Part shown: positions 1 to 9,451 of the stretch, piece by piece
How the letters are laid out: each line of letters opens with the position of its first letter
How positions within the stretch are numbered: the stretch's first letter is position 1
Source: Arthrobacter livingstonensis
GTDB taxonomy: Bacteria; Actinomycetota; Actinomycetes; Actinomycetales; Micrococcaceae
NCBI RefSeq assembly: GCF_003219815.1
Contig: NZ_QJVD01000017.1
Span: 44,791-108,790 of the forward strand
Length of the DNA stretch: 64,000 nt
Reading direction: 5' to 3'
Program-made: the position numbers and the translations under genes
The notes under the pieces: model-generated
What the model was told of the DNA's origin: nothing
Databases searched by the model: none
The model's input: only the letters and a program-made list of their open reading frames with translations

Positions 1-3
1 GGA

Positions 4-1695
4 ATGTACGCGTTATTGGCCGCAGCACCCCGGAGCGCTGCCGTGCAGCTCCAGCTGTGGACCCCGGAAGGCACCCCCGCGGCCGCTGCGCAAACCGTGG
101 CGCTTGAGTTCCTGGCCGGCGTCGTGCGCGGCATCGAAAAGGACCACCAGCCCCGCTGGGTGTGGGACCGGGCCCAGAACTGGTATCCGGCGCTGCTGGC
201 GGCCGGTGTGCGGGTGGAACGCTGCCATGACCTGGGGTTGTGTCAGGCGATCCTGCTGCACTCCGCGTTCGCGTCGGCCACCGGCTACCGGCAGCGCGCG
301 CCGGCCCTGCCTCCCGAAGCCGTTTCGTCGTATCCGGACACCAACTCCGCCCAGGGAAGCCTCTTCGAACAGTCTGTCGAAAATTCCGCCTGGGGCCTTT
401 CCGCCGTGGCCGCCGAACTCGGCTCCCAAAAATCGGCCATTGCTTCCTCCACACACCCGGACAGGCTCGCACTTCTCCTAAGCGCGGAATCTGCGTGCGC
501 TTTGGTGGCCGCGGAGATGCAGTATGAAGGCATCCCCTGGCGAGGGGACCTGCACAGGAGGCTGTTGGATGAACTCTTGGGACCTGAACCGCCGGACCAT
601 GTCCGTCCGCCAAAACTGGAGGCCCTGGCCCGGGACCTGCGGGCCGCCCTGGACGCGCCCACGCTGAACCCCGACTCCCCGCAGGACTTGATGCGGGCAC
701 TGCACCGCGCCGGGATTGATGCAAAGACCACAAGGTCGTGGGAGCTCCAGGAATTCCACCATCCATCCATTGAACCGCTGCTGGCCTACCGAAAACTAAG
801 TCGGCTTTTCACCACCAACGGCTGGACATGGCTGGAGCAGTGGGTACGCGACGGCAGATTTCATTCCGAATACGTGGTGGGAGGGGTGGTTTCCGGCCGC
901 TGGGCGTCCCGCGGCGGCGGCGCCATGCAGATACCCAAGCAGATCCGTGGAGCCGCGCTGGCCGATCCTGGACACAAGCTGATCGTGGCGGATGCCGCGC
1001 AGCTGGAGCCTCGCGTGTTGGCGGCGCTGGCGCAGGACTCAGCCATGGCCGCGGCCGGACGCGACAAGGACTTGTATGCGGGCATCGCCGCCCAGGGCTT
1101 TGGCGGTGAACGCGCCATGGCCAAGGTGGCGCTGCTCGGAGCCATCTACGGATCGACGTCGGGCGAATCGGGACGTTTGATGCCGCAGCTGACCCGCATG
1201 TATCCACGGGCCGTGGGCTTCGTGGAGGAGGCTGCCCGGGCGGGTGAACGCGGTGAGCAGGTGTCCACACGGCTGGGGCGCAGCACTCCCCCGGTTTCAG
1301 AGCAGTGGCGCGCAAGCCAGCGCAGCGGCACCGCCGAAGAGCAGCGCCGGGCCGAATCCGCGGCACGTTCGCGGGGCAGATTCACCCGGAACTTTGTGGT
1401 TCAGGGGACGGCTGCGGAATGGGCCTGCTGCTGGCTGGCGGAATTGCGGCGACGGCTGCGCGCCCTGTCACCCGCCGCCGGTGCTGGCACGGGCGCCGCA
1501 GCTGCGGCCCGCCCGGAATTGGTCTTTTTCCTGCACGACGAGGTGATGGTGCATTGCCCCGACGAGCTGGTAGTGGCTGTGACGGAGATGGTCCACGAGT
1601 CGTCCCGGGTGGCCACACGCCTGTTGTTTGGACAGATCCCCCTGGAATTTCCTGTCAACGTCACTGTGGTGGAGTCGTATGCGGACGCCAAATGA
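4..1695 (+). CDS. Family-A DNA polymerase (actinobacterial bifunctional 3'-5' exonuclease/polymerase type)
   Basis: Probable DNA-repair polymerase of the short actinobacterial family-A type (563 aa here), smaller than PolI and without a 5'-nuclease domain. The polymerase core is visible: motif A reads DAAQLEPR (Asp about residue 330, a variant of DYSQIELR), the finger helix contains AKVALLGAIYGSTSG, and motif C is LHDEV (His-Asp-Glu about 511-513). The N-terminal 200 residues fit a degenerate exonuclease domain; I could not pick out a full DEDD set there. The ATG lies three bases into the window, so an upstream start or missing N-terminus cannot be excluded. It converges on the NUDIX gene across 84 bp. 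Confidence 0.85.
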   Translation: MYALLAAAPRSAAVQLQLWTPEGTPAAAAQTVALEFLAGVVRGIEKDHQPRWVWDRAQNWYPALLAAGVRVERCHDLGLCQAILLHSAFASATGYRQRAPALPPEAVSSYPDTNSAQGSLFEQSVENSAWGLSAVAAELGSQKSAIASSTHPDRLALLLSAESACALVAAEMQYEGIPWRGDLHRRLLDELLGPEPPDHVRPPKLEALARDLRAALDAPTLNPDSPQDLMRALHRAGIDAKTTRSWELQEFHHPSIEPLLAYRKLSRLFTTNGWTWLEQWVRDGRFHSEYVVGGVVSGRWASRGGGAMQIPKQIRGAALADPGHKLIVADAAQLEPRVLAALAQDSAMAAAGRDKDLYAGIAAQGFGGERAMAKVALLGAIYGSTSGESGRLMPQLTRMYPRAVGFVEEAARAGERGEQVSTRLGRSTPPVSEQWRASQRSGTAEEQRRAESAARSRGRFTRNFVVQGTAAEWACCWLAELRRRLRALSPAAGAGTGAAAAARPELVFFLHDEVMVHCPDELVVAVTEMVHESSRVATRLLFGQIPLEFPVNVTVVESYADAK

Positions 1696-1779
1696 GGTGC
1701 GCGCGGACGGCGCCATCCGTTCGCAGCGGCACCCTCGCGTGGGATCGTTCGCGGCGGCGCCCAAGGGTCGGTGGCGGGT

Positions 1780-2460
1780 TTAGAGGGGTGCCGGAATCTC
1801 CCGGGAGGCATCCCACGGAACGGACCAGCCAAGCTCGTCGAAGACGTGGGTCAGGATTCCTGCGGTGAAGCCCCAGACCACCAGGCCATTAACTGCGAAA
1901 GCAGGTCCGCGGTACGTCTGGCCGGACCGCTCGAGGGTGGCGGTTACCCGGTTGTCGGGGTCCAGAAGATCACGTACGGGAACACGAAACACTTGGGCCG
2001 ATTCGCCGTAGTCCACGACGTCTACCGGTGACTGTCGGGCCCACCAGCCCAGCACGGGCGTGACGATGAAGTTACTGACGGGGACCGGGACCTCGGGGAG
2101 CATGCCAAGGATTTCGACCCCGGAGGGGTCCAGCCCGGTTTCTTCCATTGCTTCCCGGAGCGCGGCCGCCACCACAGAGGAATCCATGGGATCGACACCG
2201 CCGCCGGGGAAAGCAACCTGCCCGGGGTGGTTCGTCAGCGTGGCGGACCGTTCAACGAGCAACAGGTCCAGATCCGCTGACGCGAGGGGTTCCAAGGACG
2301 CTGCCGGGACATCGTCCAGCGCGCCAAAGAGCAGCAGCACGGCAGCCGGACGCGCCGTTTTGCGGTCCATGGGAGAGTTCCACAAGGCGGCCCGGGAGGT
2401 GTGAAACTCACCGGTCCGGGCCCGCCCCGCCAACGCCTGAAGGTCGAAATAGGCGCTCAC
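1780..2460 (-). CDS. NUDIX hydrolase, CoA pyrophosphatase-like
   Basis: Predicted cytoplasmic NUDIX hydrolase (226 aa) of the CoA-pyrophosphatase (NudL-like) type, which cleaves CoA or related nucleotide diphosphates. The Nudix box runs over about residues 87-109, beginning GGGVD and ending with the metal-binding REAMEETG. The upstream HPGQVAFPGG stretch is typical of the CoA-specific subgroup. The start is GTG, overlapping the TGA of nth as GTGA (2457-2460), so the two are translationally coupled. The same nth/NUDIX pairing is known in mycobacteria. Substrate assignment is from family resemblance only. Confidence 0.85.
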   Translation of the reverse strand: MSAYFDLQALAGRARTGEFHTSRAALWNSPMDRKTARPAAVLLLFGALDDVPAASLEPLASADLDLLLVERSATLTNHPGQVAFPGGGVDPMDSSVVAAALREAMEETGLDPSGVEILGMLPEVPVPVSNFIVTPVLGWWARQSPVDVVDYGESAQVFRVPVRDLLDPDNRVTATLERSGQTYRGPAFAVNGLVVWGFTAGILTHVFDELGWSVPWDASREIPAPL

Positions 2461-3359
2461 CGGCGAGTTCCGCCCGCGGCACCCGCCACGCCCGGGGCAC
2501 CCCCGGGATCCGCGGCACGCCGTGTCGCGGCACCCCGCGCCGCAGGCCCCTGGCGTTCCACGTCCAACCGGGCCGCTCGCTGGGACTGCTGGCGGTATTC
2601 GGCCGCCCGGCCGACGTCGGCAAGCATGCGGGCCAGGAGATCTTCCTGTCCCGGCGCCATCTCATACTTCAACAGTTTGGCGGCCTTCACCGGATCCACT
2701 TCGCCGTCGCCGTAGGCGGGGCACAGGTGGGCAATGGGGCAGGCCCCGCAGGCGGGTTTGCGGGCATGGCAGATGCGCCGGCCGTGGAACACCACGCGGT
2801 GCGAGACCATGGTCCAGTCCCGGCGCTCGAACAAGGCGGCAACATCGGCCTCGATCCGCACGGGGTCCTCCGAGGAGGTCCAGCCAAAACGGCGGGCGAG
2901 GCGGATGAAGTGGGTGTCAATGGTGATGCCGGGGACGCCAAACGCATTCCCCAGCACCACGTTGGCGGTTTTCCGCCCGACCCCCGGGAGCGTGACGAGC
3001 GCTGCCAGTGTCCCCGGCACCACGCCGTCGTACTCGTCAACAATGCGGGTGGCCAAGGCCAGCAGGTTCGCTGCCTTGGCCCGGAAAAACCCCGTCGACT
3101 TGATCAGCGTTTCCAATTCCACGGTGGCTGCCTCGGAAAGCGCCAGCGGGTCGGGATAGCGGGCAAAAAGGTCGGGTGTGACGGCGTTGACCCGCACATC
3201 GGTGGTCTGGGCGGAGAGCACGGTGGCCACCAGCAGCTCAAAAGGATTCCGAAAATCCAGTTCCGCGTGCGCATAGGGGTACAGCTGGGCCAGCTCGCGG
3301 TTGATCTTCCGGGCACGCCGCTTGAGCGCCAGCACCGATTCCTGCCCCACCTCTTTCAA
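2457..3359 (-). CDS. nth: Endonuclease III (DNA glycosylase/AP lyase)
   Basis: Base-excision repair enzyme that removes oxidised pyrimidines and nicks AP sites. Seen: helix-hairpin-helix LPGVGRKTANVVLG with catalytic Lys130, catalytic Asp148 in TIDTHF, and the iron-sulfur cysteines C197-X6-C204-X2-C207-X5-C213. The length, 300 aa, exceeds E. coli Nth (about 211) because of an Ala/Arg-rich C-terminal tail after the cluster. The first codon here is TTG; a GTG at residue 9 (3335) preceded by GGGGCAGGA is an equally good start. It is followed without a gap by the NUDIX gene and preceded by the membrane-protein gene only 3 bp away, so the three probably form one transcript. Confidence 0.93.
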   Translation of the reverse strand: MKEVGQESVLALKRRARKINRELAQLYPYAHAELDFRNPFELLVATVLSAQTTDVRVNAVTPDLFARYPDPLALSEAATVELETLIKSTGFFRAKAANLLALATRIVDEYDGVVPGTLAALVTLPGVGRKTANVVLGNAFGVPGITIDTHFIRLARRFGWTSSEDPVRIEADVAALFERRDWTMVSHRVVFHGRRICHARKPACGACPIAHLCPAYGDGEVDPVKAAKLLKYEMAPGQEDLLARMLADVGRAAEYRQQSQRAARLDVERQGPAARGAATRRAADPGGAPGVAGAAGGTRR

Positions 3360-3362
3360 TGC

Positions 3363-4748
3363 CTACTGGCCCTCCGGCGCCCGCTCAACTCCCACCAGGT
3401 CCAGCAGCAGGCCGGTCTTGCCGTGGCTGTCCTGCACCAGGAAGCTGCTGCCCCGGTCCTCCAGCGCAAGGATCCAGGACCCCGGGATCAGCTTGAAAAC
3501 GAATTGGCGCGTGTGCTGGTCCACCACGTTCTGCGGACGGTCCACGGCAAACCAGAACGGATCGGCCACGAACTGCGCGGCGGCCTGCGGGTCCACCGTG
3601 GCGCCGATGCTTTCCGCGGGAGGGGCAGCATCAACCACCTTCGGGTTCAGCATGGTGGCCGGGGCGCTGTCGGCTGCATCTTCCGCTGAAGGCACGACGC
3701 CGGCATCCACCCCTGTGCCCTGCGGCACCGTGGTGCCATCCGAGTTGACGGCCGCGCGGACAAAGGCGTCCGTAGCCTTGGATCCGGCCGCTTCCGGTGC
3801 CCCCGTGGAATCGGGAATTTGTGCCGCTGCACCGTGGGCTGTTGCGGCTTCGGCCGCCTTCCGGCCCCCGGCATCCCCTGCGGCGGATTCAGCACCTGGC
3901 GTCGCACTGTCGGGCGTCAAAGCGTTTGACGACCCGGCGTTTGATCCTGCAGCATGTGATCCTGCAGCGCCGGGCGCCGCGGCATCCGGCGTTGACGCTC
4001 CGGTGCCTTGGCCGGAGGAAGCCGCATCACCGGCGGGAGTGAAAATCTGCCCGGCGGCCGTGTGGACGGGAGCCTGGACGCCGGAGTTCCAGCCCTGGCC
4101 CGCCTGCGCCTGGCCGGGAGCCTGTTGGAACTGGCCGGTTTGGTTCTGTCCCGGCTGGCCGGGCCGGGCGCCGGCAGCGGGTCCGGCGGACAGGGCTAGC
4201 ACCGGCTTGGGTGCGGCCGGGCGGCGGGTGGCGGCAACGGCGTCGCGCGCCACTGAATGGGCTGGCGTCTCGGCGCGGCCGGCAAAGTCAGCGGCAAAGA
4301 GCGGGATCCAACGTGCCAGCACCGTCGCGGCCAGCAGCACCAGCGCGCCAACCAGCCCCACCAGGTAGGACACCTGGAAGCCCGTCACCACATTCACGAA
4401 GAAAAAAGCGGTGGAAAAACCGGCCACCACGGAGGCGAACTGGTCAGCGGAAAGCGAGCCGACACGCGGCTTCATTTCCGGGCTCAGCCGGCGGATCACA
4501 AACAGCACGGCAACAACCAGGGGCAGGATGACCCCGATGCCGATGAAGAACAATCCGAAAAAGTTCCACAGGTTGCCGGTGATGCCAAACCGGAACACGA
4601 CGGGCAGCAGGGAGGCCACGAAAATCACCAGGACACCTGCGAGCGCCGTAATGTCGCGGGCCGTCAGCGGGCCAAGGAGGGCCTTGCTGACGCCGGGGCC
4701 CTTGCGTTCTGACGCCACCGCGGTGGTTGACGCATTTTGCTCTGTCAT
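3363..4748 (-). CDS. Membrane protein with long Ala/Gly/Pro-rich linker, function unknown
   Basis: A 461-aa protein I cannot assign to a function. The ATG at 4748 is chosen because GAGGAG lies 6-7 bases upstream; the frame stays open further upstream but without a comparable ribosome site. The N-terminal third has about four hydrophobic helices: two near residues 30-80 and two near 105-150. A roughly 230-residue low-complexity segment rich in Ala, Gly, Gln and Pro follows. The last 70 residues form a compact conserved-looking domain (FWFAVDRPQNVVDQ, PGSWILALEDRGSSFLVQD). It lies directly upstream of nth, probably co-transcribed, and is divergent from acs. Confidence 0.75.
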   Translation of the reverse strand: MTEQNASTTAVASERKGPGVSKALLGPLTARDITALAGVLVIFVASLLPVVFRFGITGNLWNFFGLFFIGIGVILPLVVAVLFVIRRLSPEMKPRVGSLSADQFASVVAGFSTAFFFVNVVTGFQVSYLVGLVGALVLLAATVLARWIPLFAADFAGRAETPAHSVARDAVAATRRPAAPKPVLALSAGPAAGARPGQPGQNQTGQFQQAPGQAQAGQGWNSGVQAPVHTAAGQIFTPAGDAASSGQGTGASTPDAAAPGAAGSHAAGSNAGSSNALTPDSATPGAESAAGDAGGRKAAEAATAHGAAAQIPDSTGAPEAAGSKATDAFVRAAVNSDGTTVPQGTGVDAGVVPSAEDAADSAPATMLNPKVVDAAPPAESIGATVDPQAAAQFVADPFWFAVDRPQNVVDQHTRQFVFKLIPGSWILALEDRGSSFLVQDSHGKTGLLLDLVGVERAPEGQ

Positions 4749-5082
4749 TGGGTCACTCCTCAAAGTCACGGTTCTGTTACAGCCTAATGACCGCCGGGGA
4801 CCAACACTAGCCAGCCACAGCCAAAACAGCCCAAAATTGGCGTCGATGGGGACTCCTGCACATGGGCGCCAACCAGCAGGAATCCGCGCCGCCTCCCGCA
4901 GCTGGGCGCAGATCCGCCCCCGCTGGCCCCTTTTGGCTGTGACGGCAAACACGTTGGGGGTCCCGGCGCGATACAGTGAAAGCTGGAAAACAACGTTGTG
5001 CCGCCGCCTGCCTTCAAGCACTCGCAGCAGTGCGGACATGCAGGGGCACGGCATCCGTCAAGTAAGAATGAAGGGGTTATAG
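4749..5082. promoter_or_regulatory. Divergent intergenic region between the membrane-protein gene and acs
   Basis: A 334-bp region without a supportable gene. It holds nested inverted repeats: CACAGCCAAAA (4816-4826) with TTTTGGCTGTG (4931-4941), and TTGGCG with CGCCAA inside. TGTGACGGCAAACACG at 4938-4953 resembles one good half of a Crp/GlxR site with a poor second half, relevant because acs is a known GlxR/Crp target in other Actinobacteria and a crp gene lies at 17.1 kb. The acs ribosome site (AAGGGG) ends the region. Promoter positions are not assigned. Confidence 0.4.
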
Positions 5083-7059
5083 ATGTCCGAGGACACTACC
5101 AAAGCGGCAGAAACGAGCGGCGACGCACTGGAGAATCTCTCCACGGAGAACCGCCAGTTCCCGCCGAGTGCGGAATTTGCCGCGAACGCCGTCGTCAAGC
5201 TCGGCGAATACGAGGCCGCGAACGCCGACCGCCCCGCATTCTGGGGAAAGCAGGCCCGCGAACTGCTGTCCTGGAGCAAGCCCTTCACGAAGACCCTGGA
5301 CTGGACCAACCCGCCTTTTGCCACCTGGTTTGAGGACGGCGAGATCAACGCGGCGTACAACGCGCTGGACCGCCATGTGGAGGCTGGCAACGGCGAGCGC
5401 GTCGCCATCTACTTCGAGGGCGAGCCCGGCGACACCCGCACGTACACCTACGCCCAGCTGACGGACGAGGTCAAGAAGGCAGCCAACGCCTTTGAGGCGC
5501 TGGGCCTGGCAAAGGGCGACCGCGTGGCCGTCTACCTGCCAATGATCCCCGAGGCCGTCATCACCCTGCTGGCCTGCGCCCGCATCGGCGCCATCCACTC
5601 GGTGGTGTTTGGCGGATTCTCCGCCGACGCCCTGCGCTCGCGCATTGACGACGCCGAGGCCAAGCTGGTGGTCACCGCCGACGGCACGTTCCGCCGCGGC
5701 AAGCCCAGCGCACTTAAGCCCGCCGTGGACGAGGCGCTCACCGCACCGGGGCACTCGGTGGAGAACGTCGTCGTCGTCAGGCGCAATGGCCAGGACGTCA
5801 ATTGGGTGCAGGGCCGCGACAAGTGGTGGGACGACACCGTCGGCGCCGCCTCCACTGAGCACGCCGCCGTCGGGCATGCCGCCGAGCACCCCCTGTTCAT
5901 CCTCTACACCTCCGGCACCACCGGCAAGCCCAAGGGCATCCTGCACACCACCGGCGGCTACCTCACGCAGACGGCCTACACGCACAAGGCAGTGTTTGAC
6001 CTGCACCCGGAGACGGATGTTTTCTGGTGCACGGCCGACGTCGGATGGGTCACCGGCCACTCCTACGTCACCTATGCCCCGCTCATCAACGGCGCCACCC
6101 AGGTCATCTACGAGGGCACCCCGGATTCCCCCCACCAGGGCCGATTCTGGGAGATCGTTCAAAAGTACAAAGTTTCCATCCTGTACACCGCACCGACGGC
6201 GATCCGCACGTTCATGAAGTGGGGGGAGGACATCCCCGCCAAGTACGACCTCTCCTCCATCCGCGTGCTCGGCTCCGTGGGCGAGCCCATCAACCCCGAG
6301 GCGTGGATGTGGTACCGGCGCGTCATCGGCGGGGACTTGGCCCCCGTGGTGGACACCTGGTGGCAGACGGAGACCGGCGCCATCATGATCGCACCGCTGC
6401 CCGGGGTCACCTCCGCCAAGCCCGGCTCAGCCCAGACGCCGCTGCCCGGGATTGCCGTGGACGTGGTGGACGAGCTAGGCACCCCGGTACCGGACGGGCA
6501 CGGCGGCTACCTGGTGATCCGCGAGCCATGGCCGGCCATGCTGCGCGGGATTTGGGGCGACAACGACCGCTACAAGGACACGTACTGGTCCCGCTTTGAT
6601 GACATGTATTTCGCCGGCGATGGCGCCAAGAAGGACGAGGACGGCGATGTCTGGCTCCTGGGCCGCGTGGACGACGTCATGAACGTCTCGGGCCACCGCC
6701 TTTCCACCACGGAGATCGAGTCCGCCCTGGTCAGCCACCCATCCGTCGCGGAGGCCGCCGTCGTCGGTGCCGCTGACGAGACCACCGGCCAGGCTGTCGT
6801 GGCGTTCGTGATCCTGCGTGGCTCAGCCGTGGAGGATGCCGACATCGTCACCACGCTGCGCAACCATGTGGGCAAGGAAATTGGCCCGATCGCCAAGCCG
6901 AAGACCATCCTGGTGGTTCCGGAACTGCCCAAGACCCGTTCGGGCAAGATCACGCGCCGCCTGCTCAAGGACATCGCCGAGGGCCGCGAGGCCGGCGACT
7001 CCTCGACCCTGGCGGACAACACCGTGATGAACCAGATCTCGGCGTCGCTCAAGGCCTGA
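5083..7059 (+). CDS. acs: Acetyl-CoA synthetase (AMP-forming)
   Basis: Activates acetate to acetyl-CoA via acetyl-AMP in the cytoplasm. Full length at 658 aa. Seen: N-terminal ACAS cap ([29 protein letters not shown]), the P-loop [10 protein letters not shown], the WWQTETG motif, and the C-terminal lid with TRSGKITRR, where Lys622 is the residue acetylated by Pat enzymes in the family. Start ATG 5083 has AAGGGG 8 bases upstream. It is monocistronic by context: a 24-bp inverted repeat follows the stop and the next gene points the other way. In Mycobacterium acs sits in the same nth/NUDIX/marP neighbourhood. Confidence 0.97.
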   Translation: MSEDTTKAAETSGDALENLSTENRQFPPSAEFAANAVVKLGEYEAANADRPAFWGKQARELLSWSKPFTKTLDWTNPPFATWFEDGEINAAYNALDRHVEAGNGERVAIYFEGEPGDTRTYTYAQLTDEVKKAANAFEALGLAKGDRVAVYLPMIPEAVITLLACARIGAIHSVVFGGFSADALRSRIDDAEAKLVVTADGTFRRGKPSALKPAVDEALTAPGHSVENVVVVRRNGQDVNWVQGRDKWWDDTVGAASTEHAAVGHAAEHPLFILYTSGTTGKPKGILHTTGGYLTQTAYTHKAVFDLHPETDVFWCTADVGWVTGHSYVTYAPLINGATQVIYEGTPDSPHQGRFWEIVQKYKVSILYTAPTAIRTFMKWGEDIPAKYDLSSIRVLGSVGEPINPEAWMWYRRVIGGDLAPVVDTWWQTETGAIMIAPLPGVTSAKPGSAQTPLPGIAVDVVDELGTPVPDGHGGYLVIREPWPAMLRGIWGDNDRYKDTYWSRFDDMYFAGDGAKKDEDGDVWLLGRVDDVMNVSGHRLSTTEIESALVSHPSVAEAAVVGAADETTGQAVVAFVILRGSAVEDADIVTTLRNHVGKEIGPIAKPKTILVVPELPKTRSGKITRRLLKDIAEGREAGDSSTLADNTVMNQISASLKA

Positions 7060-7065
7060 CCCCGC

Positions 7066-7138
7066 AATCTGTGTTGCAGTTGTTGGACCGAATTCGGCCT
7101 TTTGAGCCGTTTTGGGTCCAACAACTGCAACACAGATT
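7066..7138. terminator. 24-bp perfect inverted repeat between acs and the lacI remnant
   Basis: Arms AATCTGTGTTGCAG... at 7066-7089 and the exact reverse complement at 7115-7138, separated by 25 bases. The position between convergent genes suits a bidirectional terminator. The arm length, the lack of a clear U-tract and the large loop are unlike an ordinary intrinsic terminator and more like the REP-type palindromes elsewhere in this window. Confidence 0.7.
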
Positions 7139-7141
7139 TGT

Positions 7142-7800
7142 TTAAGGGCAGCCGCAGGAGCGGCGCAGGACCAGCTCCGACGGAATGACCACGTGCACGG
7201 GTTCCGTGGGATTGTGCGGGCCCAAAAGGGCACCGACCGCTGCCGCGGCCATTTCCCGTACGGGCCGCTTGACCGTTGACAGCGGGGCCAGCAATACTCG
7301 GCGTCGGCAGATCCGTCAAAGGACACCATCGCCATGCCGTCAGACACCGGTACGCCCGCTTCATTGAGCGCACGCAGGATGCCAACGGCCTGCATGTCCG
7401 AATTGGCGAAAACCGCCGTGGGCCTGCCGGCCGAGGCAAGCAGTCGCTTCCCGGCGGCGTAGCCGCCCTCCCGTGTAAACAGGCTGCGCACAATGGGGCC
7501 TTCCGGCAGCCCGGCCGCGGAGAGCGCATCCAGCCAGCCGAGTTCCCGTCCGTCGGTGTCCCCCGATACATTGCTGCCCATGGCCAGGGCGATGCTCGTG
7601 TGGCCGTGGCCAATGAGGTGTTCAACCGCGCCCCTTGCGCCAGCCCTCAGGTCTGTCCCCACCGCCGGGAATCCGGTGACTTCCCGGCTCGTGGCCAGCA
7701 GCACCGCCGGAATGTTGGCAACACGCAGGTCAACGCACTGTTCGCAAAGGAACTCTTCGCAAAATAGCAGTTCACAAAGCAACCGTTCACGAAACAACAT
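7142..7800 (-). pseudogene. Degraded LacI-family regulator
   Basis: Remnant of a LacI/PurR-type sugar repressor. The ligand-binding domain is recognisable: IPAVLLATSREVTGFPAVGTD, then GHGHTSIALAMGS and AVFANSDMQAVGILRAL, then MVSFDGSADAEYC. The reading frame breaks at a run of four G (7284-7287, plus strand). After a one-base shift it continues in frame to TAA at 7142, ending in a typical VLRRSCGCP tail. The N-terminal DNA-binding helix-turn-helix and hinge are absent: upstream of CVDLRVANIP the frame is made of five 15-bp repeats encoding LFRER/LLCEL/LFCEE-like units. A missing DNA-binding domain plus a frameshift argue for a true pseudogene rather than a sequencing error alone. It lies where a regulator of the adjacent sugar operon would be expected. 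Confidence 0.8.
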
Positions 7801-7815
7801 TTCACAAGCAATCGC
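7741..7815. repeat. Five tandem 15-bp degenerate repeats
   Basis: Five consecutive 15-base units each starting TTCrC(A/G)A: 7741, 7756, 7771, 7786 and 7801 (TTCGCAAAGGAACTC, TTCGCAAAATAGCAG, TTCACAAAGCAACCG and so on). They occupy the place where the lacI remnant should encode its DNA-binding domain. Confidence 0.8.
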
Positions 7816-8126
7816 GCCGCGGCGCCGCCGTCCGGATTCACGGACGGCGGCGCCGCGGTGATGTCACATTGGCACATTCCGCCGTCATCTATCGACCCGG
7901 GTACCGCTGCCGCCGGCGCGGCCGGCGCCAGTCGTGGCCGAAAGAGGGCCGCGCCAGCACAGAGGGAAAGCCCTTACCCGCTGCGCGTGACGCAACGGGG
8001 GGACCCGCCCGTGATGGGAATGTGATCAAAAAGTTTTCTTTTTGACTATTGACGTTCCCTTTTGGCGGTTTCATGATTGATTCATGTGATCCACTTCACA
8101 GGATTGTGCTTTTCAAGGGAGAAATC
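7801..8126. promoter_or_regulatory. Intergenic region upstream of the sugar ABC operon
   Basis: A 326-bp region without a gene. It contains an 18-bp perfect hairpin (7817-7834 with 7841-7858, loop GATTCA), which looks like a stranded terminator. An AT-richer stretch follows (8025-8060), then the dyad CATGA-TTGAT-TCATG at 8072-8086, a plausible operator for the operon's own DeoR-type regulator or another repressor. The binding-protein ribosome site AAGGGAGAA is at 8115-8123. Promoter elements near TTGACTATTGACG (8042-8054) are possible but unproven. Confidence 0.5.
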
Positions 8127-9449
8127 ATGTCAAGCAATGAAGATCGGCCCGCACACGGAATCCTCCGGCCGGGCTTTGACCGCCGCACCCTATTGAAGAC
8201 CCTCGGCGTGGGTGCCGTCGGCGCCGCCGGCATCCCGCTGCTGGCTGCCTGCACCGGCGGCGCCGCCCCGGGCGCCTCGGCTTCCGCTTCGACCTCGCTG
8301 ACCTTCGGGTCCGGCTCCTCGGACGACGTCCCCAAGGCCGCCTACAAGGCGGTTACCGACGCCTTCACCGCCAAGTCGAAGATCAAGGTCACTACCAATG
8401 TGGTCCCCCACAACGACTTCCAGAACAAGATCGCCACCTACCTCCAGGGCAGCCCGGACGACGCATTCACCTGGTTTGCCGGCTACCGCATGCAGTACTA
8501 CGCGGGCAAGGGCCTGCTGGCCCCCGTCGACGACGTGTGGGAAAAGGTCGGCGCAAACTACTCCGACGCCATGAAGAAGGCGTCAACGGGCCCCGACGGA
8601 AAAATGTACTTTGTCCCGAACTACAACTACCCCTGGGGCTTCTTCTACCGCAAGAGCGTCTGGGCGGACAAGGGCTATGAGGTCCCCACCACCTTCGACG
8701 CACTGAAGACGCTGTGCGCCAAGATGAAGTCGGACGGGCTGATCCCGATCGAGTTCACCGACAAGGATGGCTGGCCGGCCATGGGCACCTTCGACTACAT
8801 CAACATGCGCCTCAATGGCTACCAGTTCCACATGGACCTGACCGCGCACAAGGAATCCTGGGACCAGAAGAAGGTCAGCGACGTTTTTGACACCTGGAAG
8901 GCCCTGCTGCCGTACCAGAACCCGGGAGCGCTGGGCATGACGTGGCAGGACGGCGCCATCAACATGGGCAAGAAGAAGTCCGGCATGTTCCTGCTCGGGT
9001 CGTTTGTGACCCAGCAGTACACGGACAAGACGATCCTGGACGACATCGACTTCTTCCCGTTCCCGGAGATCGCCATGGAAGGCCAGGACGCCGTGGAGGC
9101 TCCCATCGACGGACTGTTGCTGTCCAAGAAAGGCGGCAACAACCAGGGCGCCCGTGACTTCCTTGCCTTCATGGGGACGCCGGAGGGCCAGGATGCCTAC
9201 GCCAAGGTTGACCCGTCCAACATTGCCACCGCCAAGGGCGCGGACACGTCCGCCTTCAGCCCGCTCACCAAGAAATGTGCGGAGACCATCGCCAACGCCA
9301 AGAGCATCAGCCAGTTCTTTGATCGTGATGCACTGCCCGCCATGGCCACGAACGTGATGATTCCGGCCCTGCAGGGGTTCATCAAGGATGGCTCCATCGA
9401 CGTCAAAAACCTTGAGTCGCAAGCCAAGGCGCTCTACGCCGCGCAGTAA
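8127..9449 (+). CDS. Sugar ABC transporter substrate-binding lipoprotein (Tat-type signal)
   Basis: Extracellular solute-binding protein of family 1, 440 aa, predicted to capture an alpha-galactoside for the two downstream permeases. ATG 8127 is chosen over the upstream frame extension because AAGGGAGAA precedes it. The N-terminus has a twin-arginine-like FDRRTLLKTLG followed by a hydrophobic run and the lipobox LLAAC, so it is likely exported by Tat and lipid-anchored. The mature part has the usual features of the family (NDFQNKIATYLQGSPDDAFTW early, clustered aromatic residues). No ATPase gene is present in the operon; a shared MsiK-type ATPase encoded elsewhere is the usual arrangement in Actinobacteria. 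Confidence 0.92.
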   Translation: MSSNEDRPAHGILRPGFDRRTLLKTLGVGAVGAAGIPLLAACTGGAAPGASASASTSLTFGSGSSDDVPKAAYKAVTDAFTAKSKIKVTTNVVPHNDFQNKIATYLQGSPDDAFTWFAGYRMQYYAGKGLLAPVDDVWEKVGANYSDAMKKASTGPDGKMYFVPNYNYPWGFFYRKSVWADKGYEVPTTFDALKTLCAKMKSDGLIPIEFTDKDGWPAMGTFDYINMRLNGYQFHMDLTAHKESWDQKKVSDVFDTWKALLPYQNPGALGMTWQDGAINMGKKKSGMFLLGSFVTQQYTDKTILDDIDFFPFPEIAMEGQDAVEAPIDGLLLSKKGGNNQGARDFLAFMGTPEGQDAYAKVDPSNIATAKGADTSAFSPLTKKCAETIANAKSISQFFDRDALPAMATNVMIPALQGFIKDGSIDVKNLESQAKALYAAQ

Positions 9450-9451
9450 TC

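Noticed and set aside
4938-4953. Crp/GlxR site upstream of acs
   Set aside because: Only one half (TGTGA) matches well; the other half is ACACG. Kept as a remark, not called as a site.
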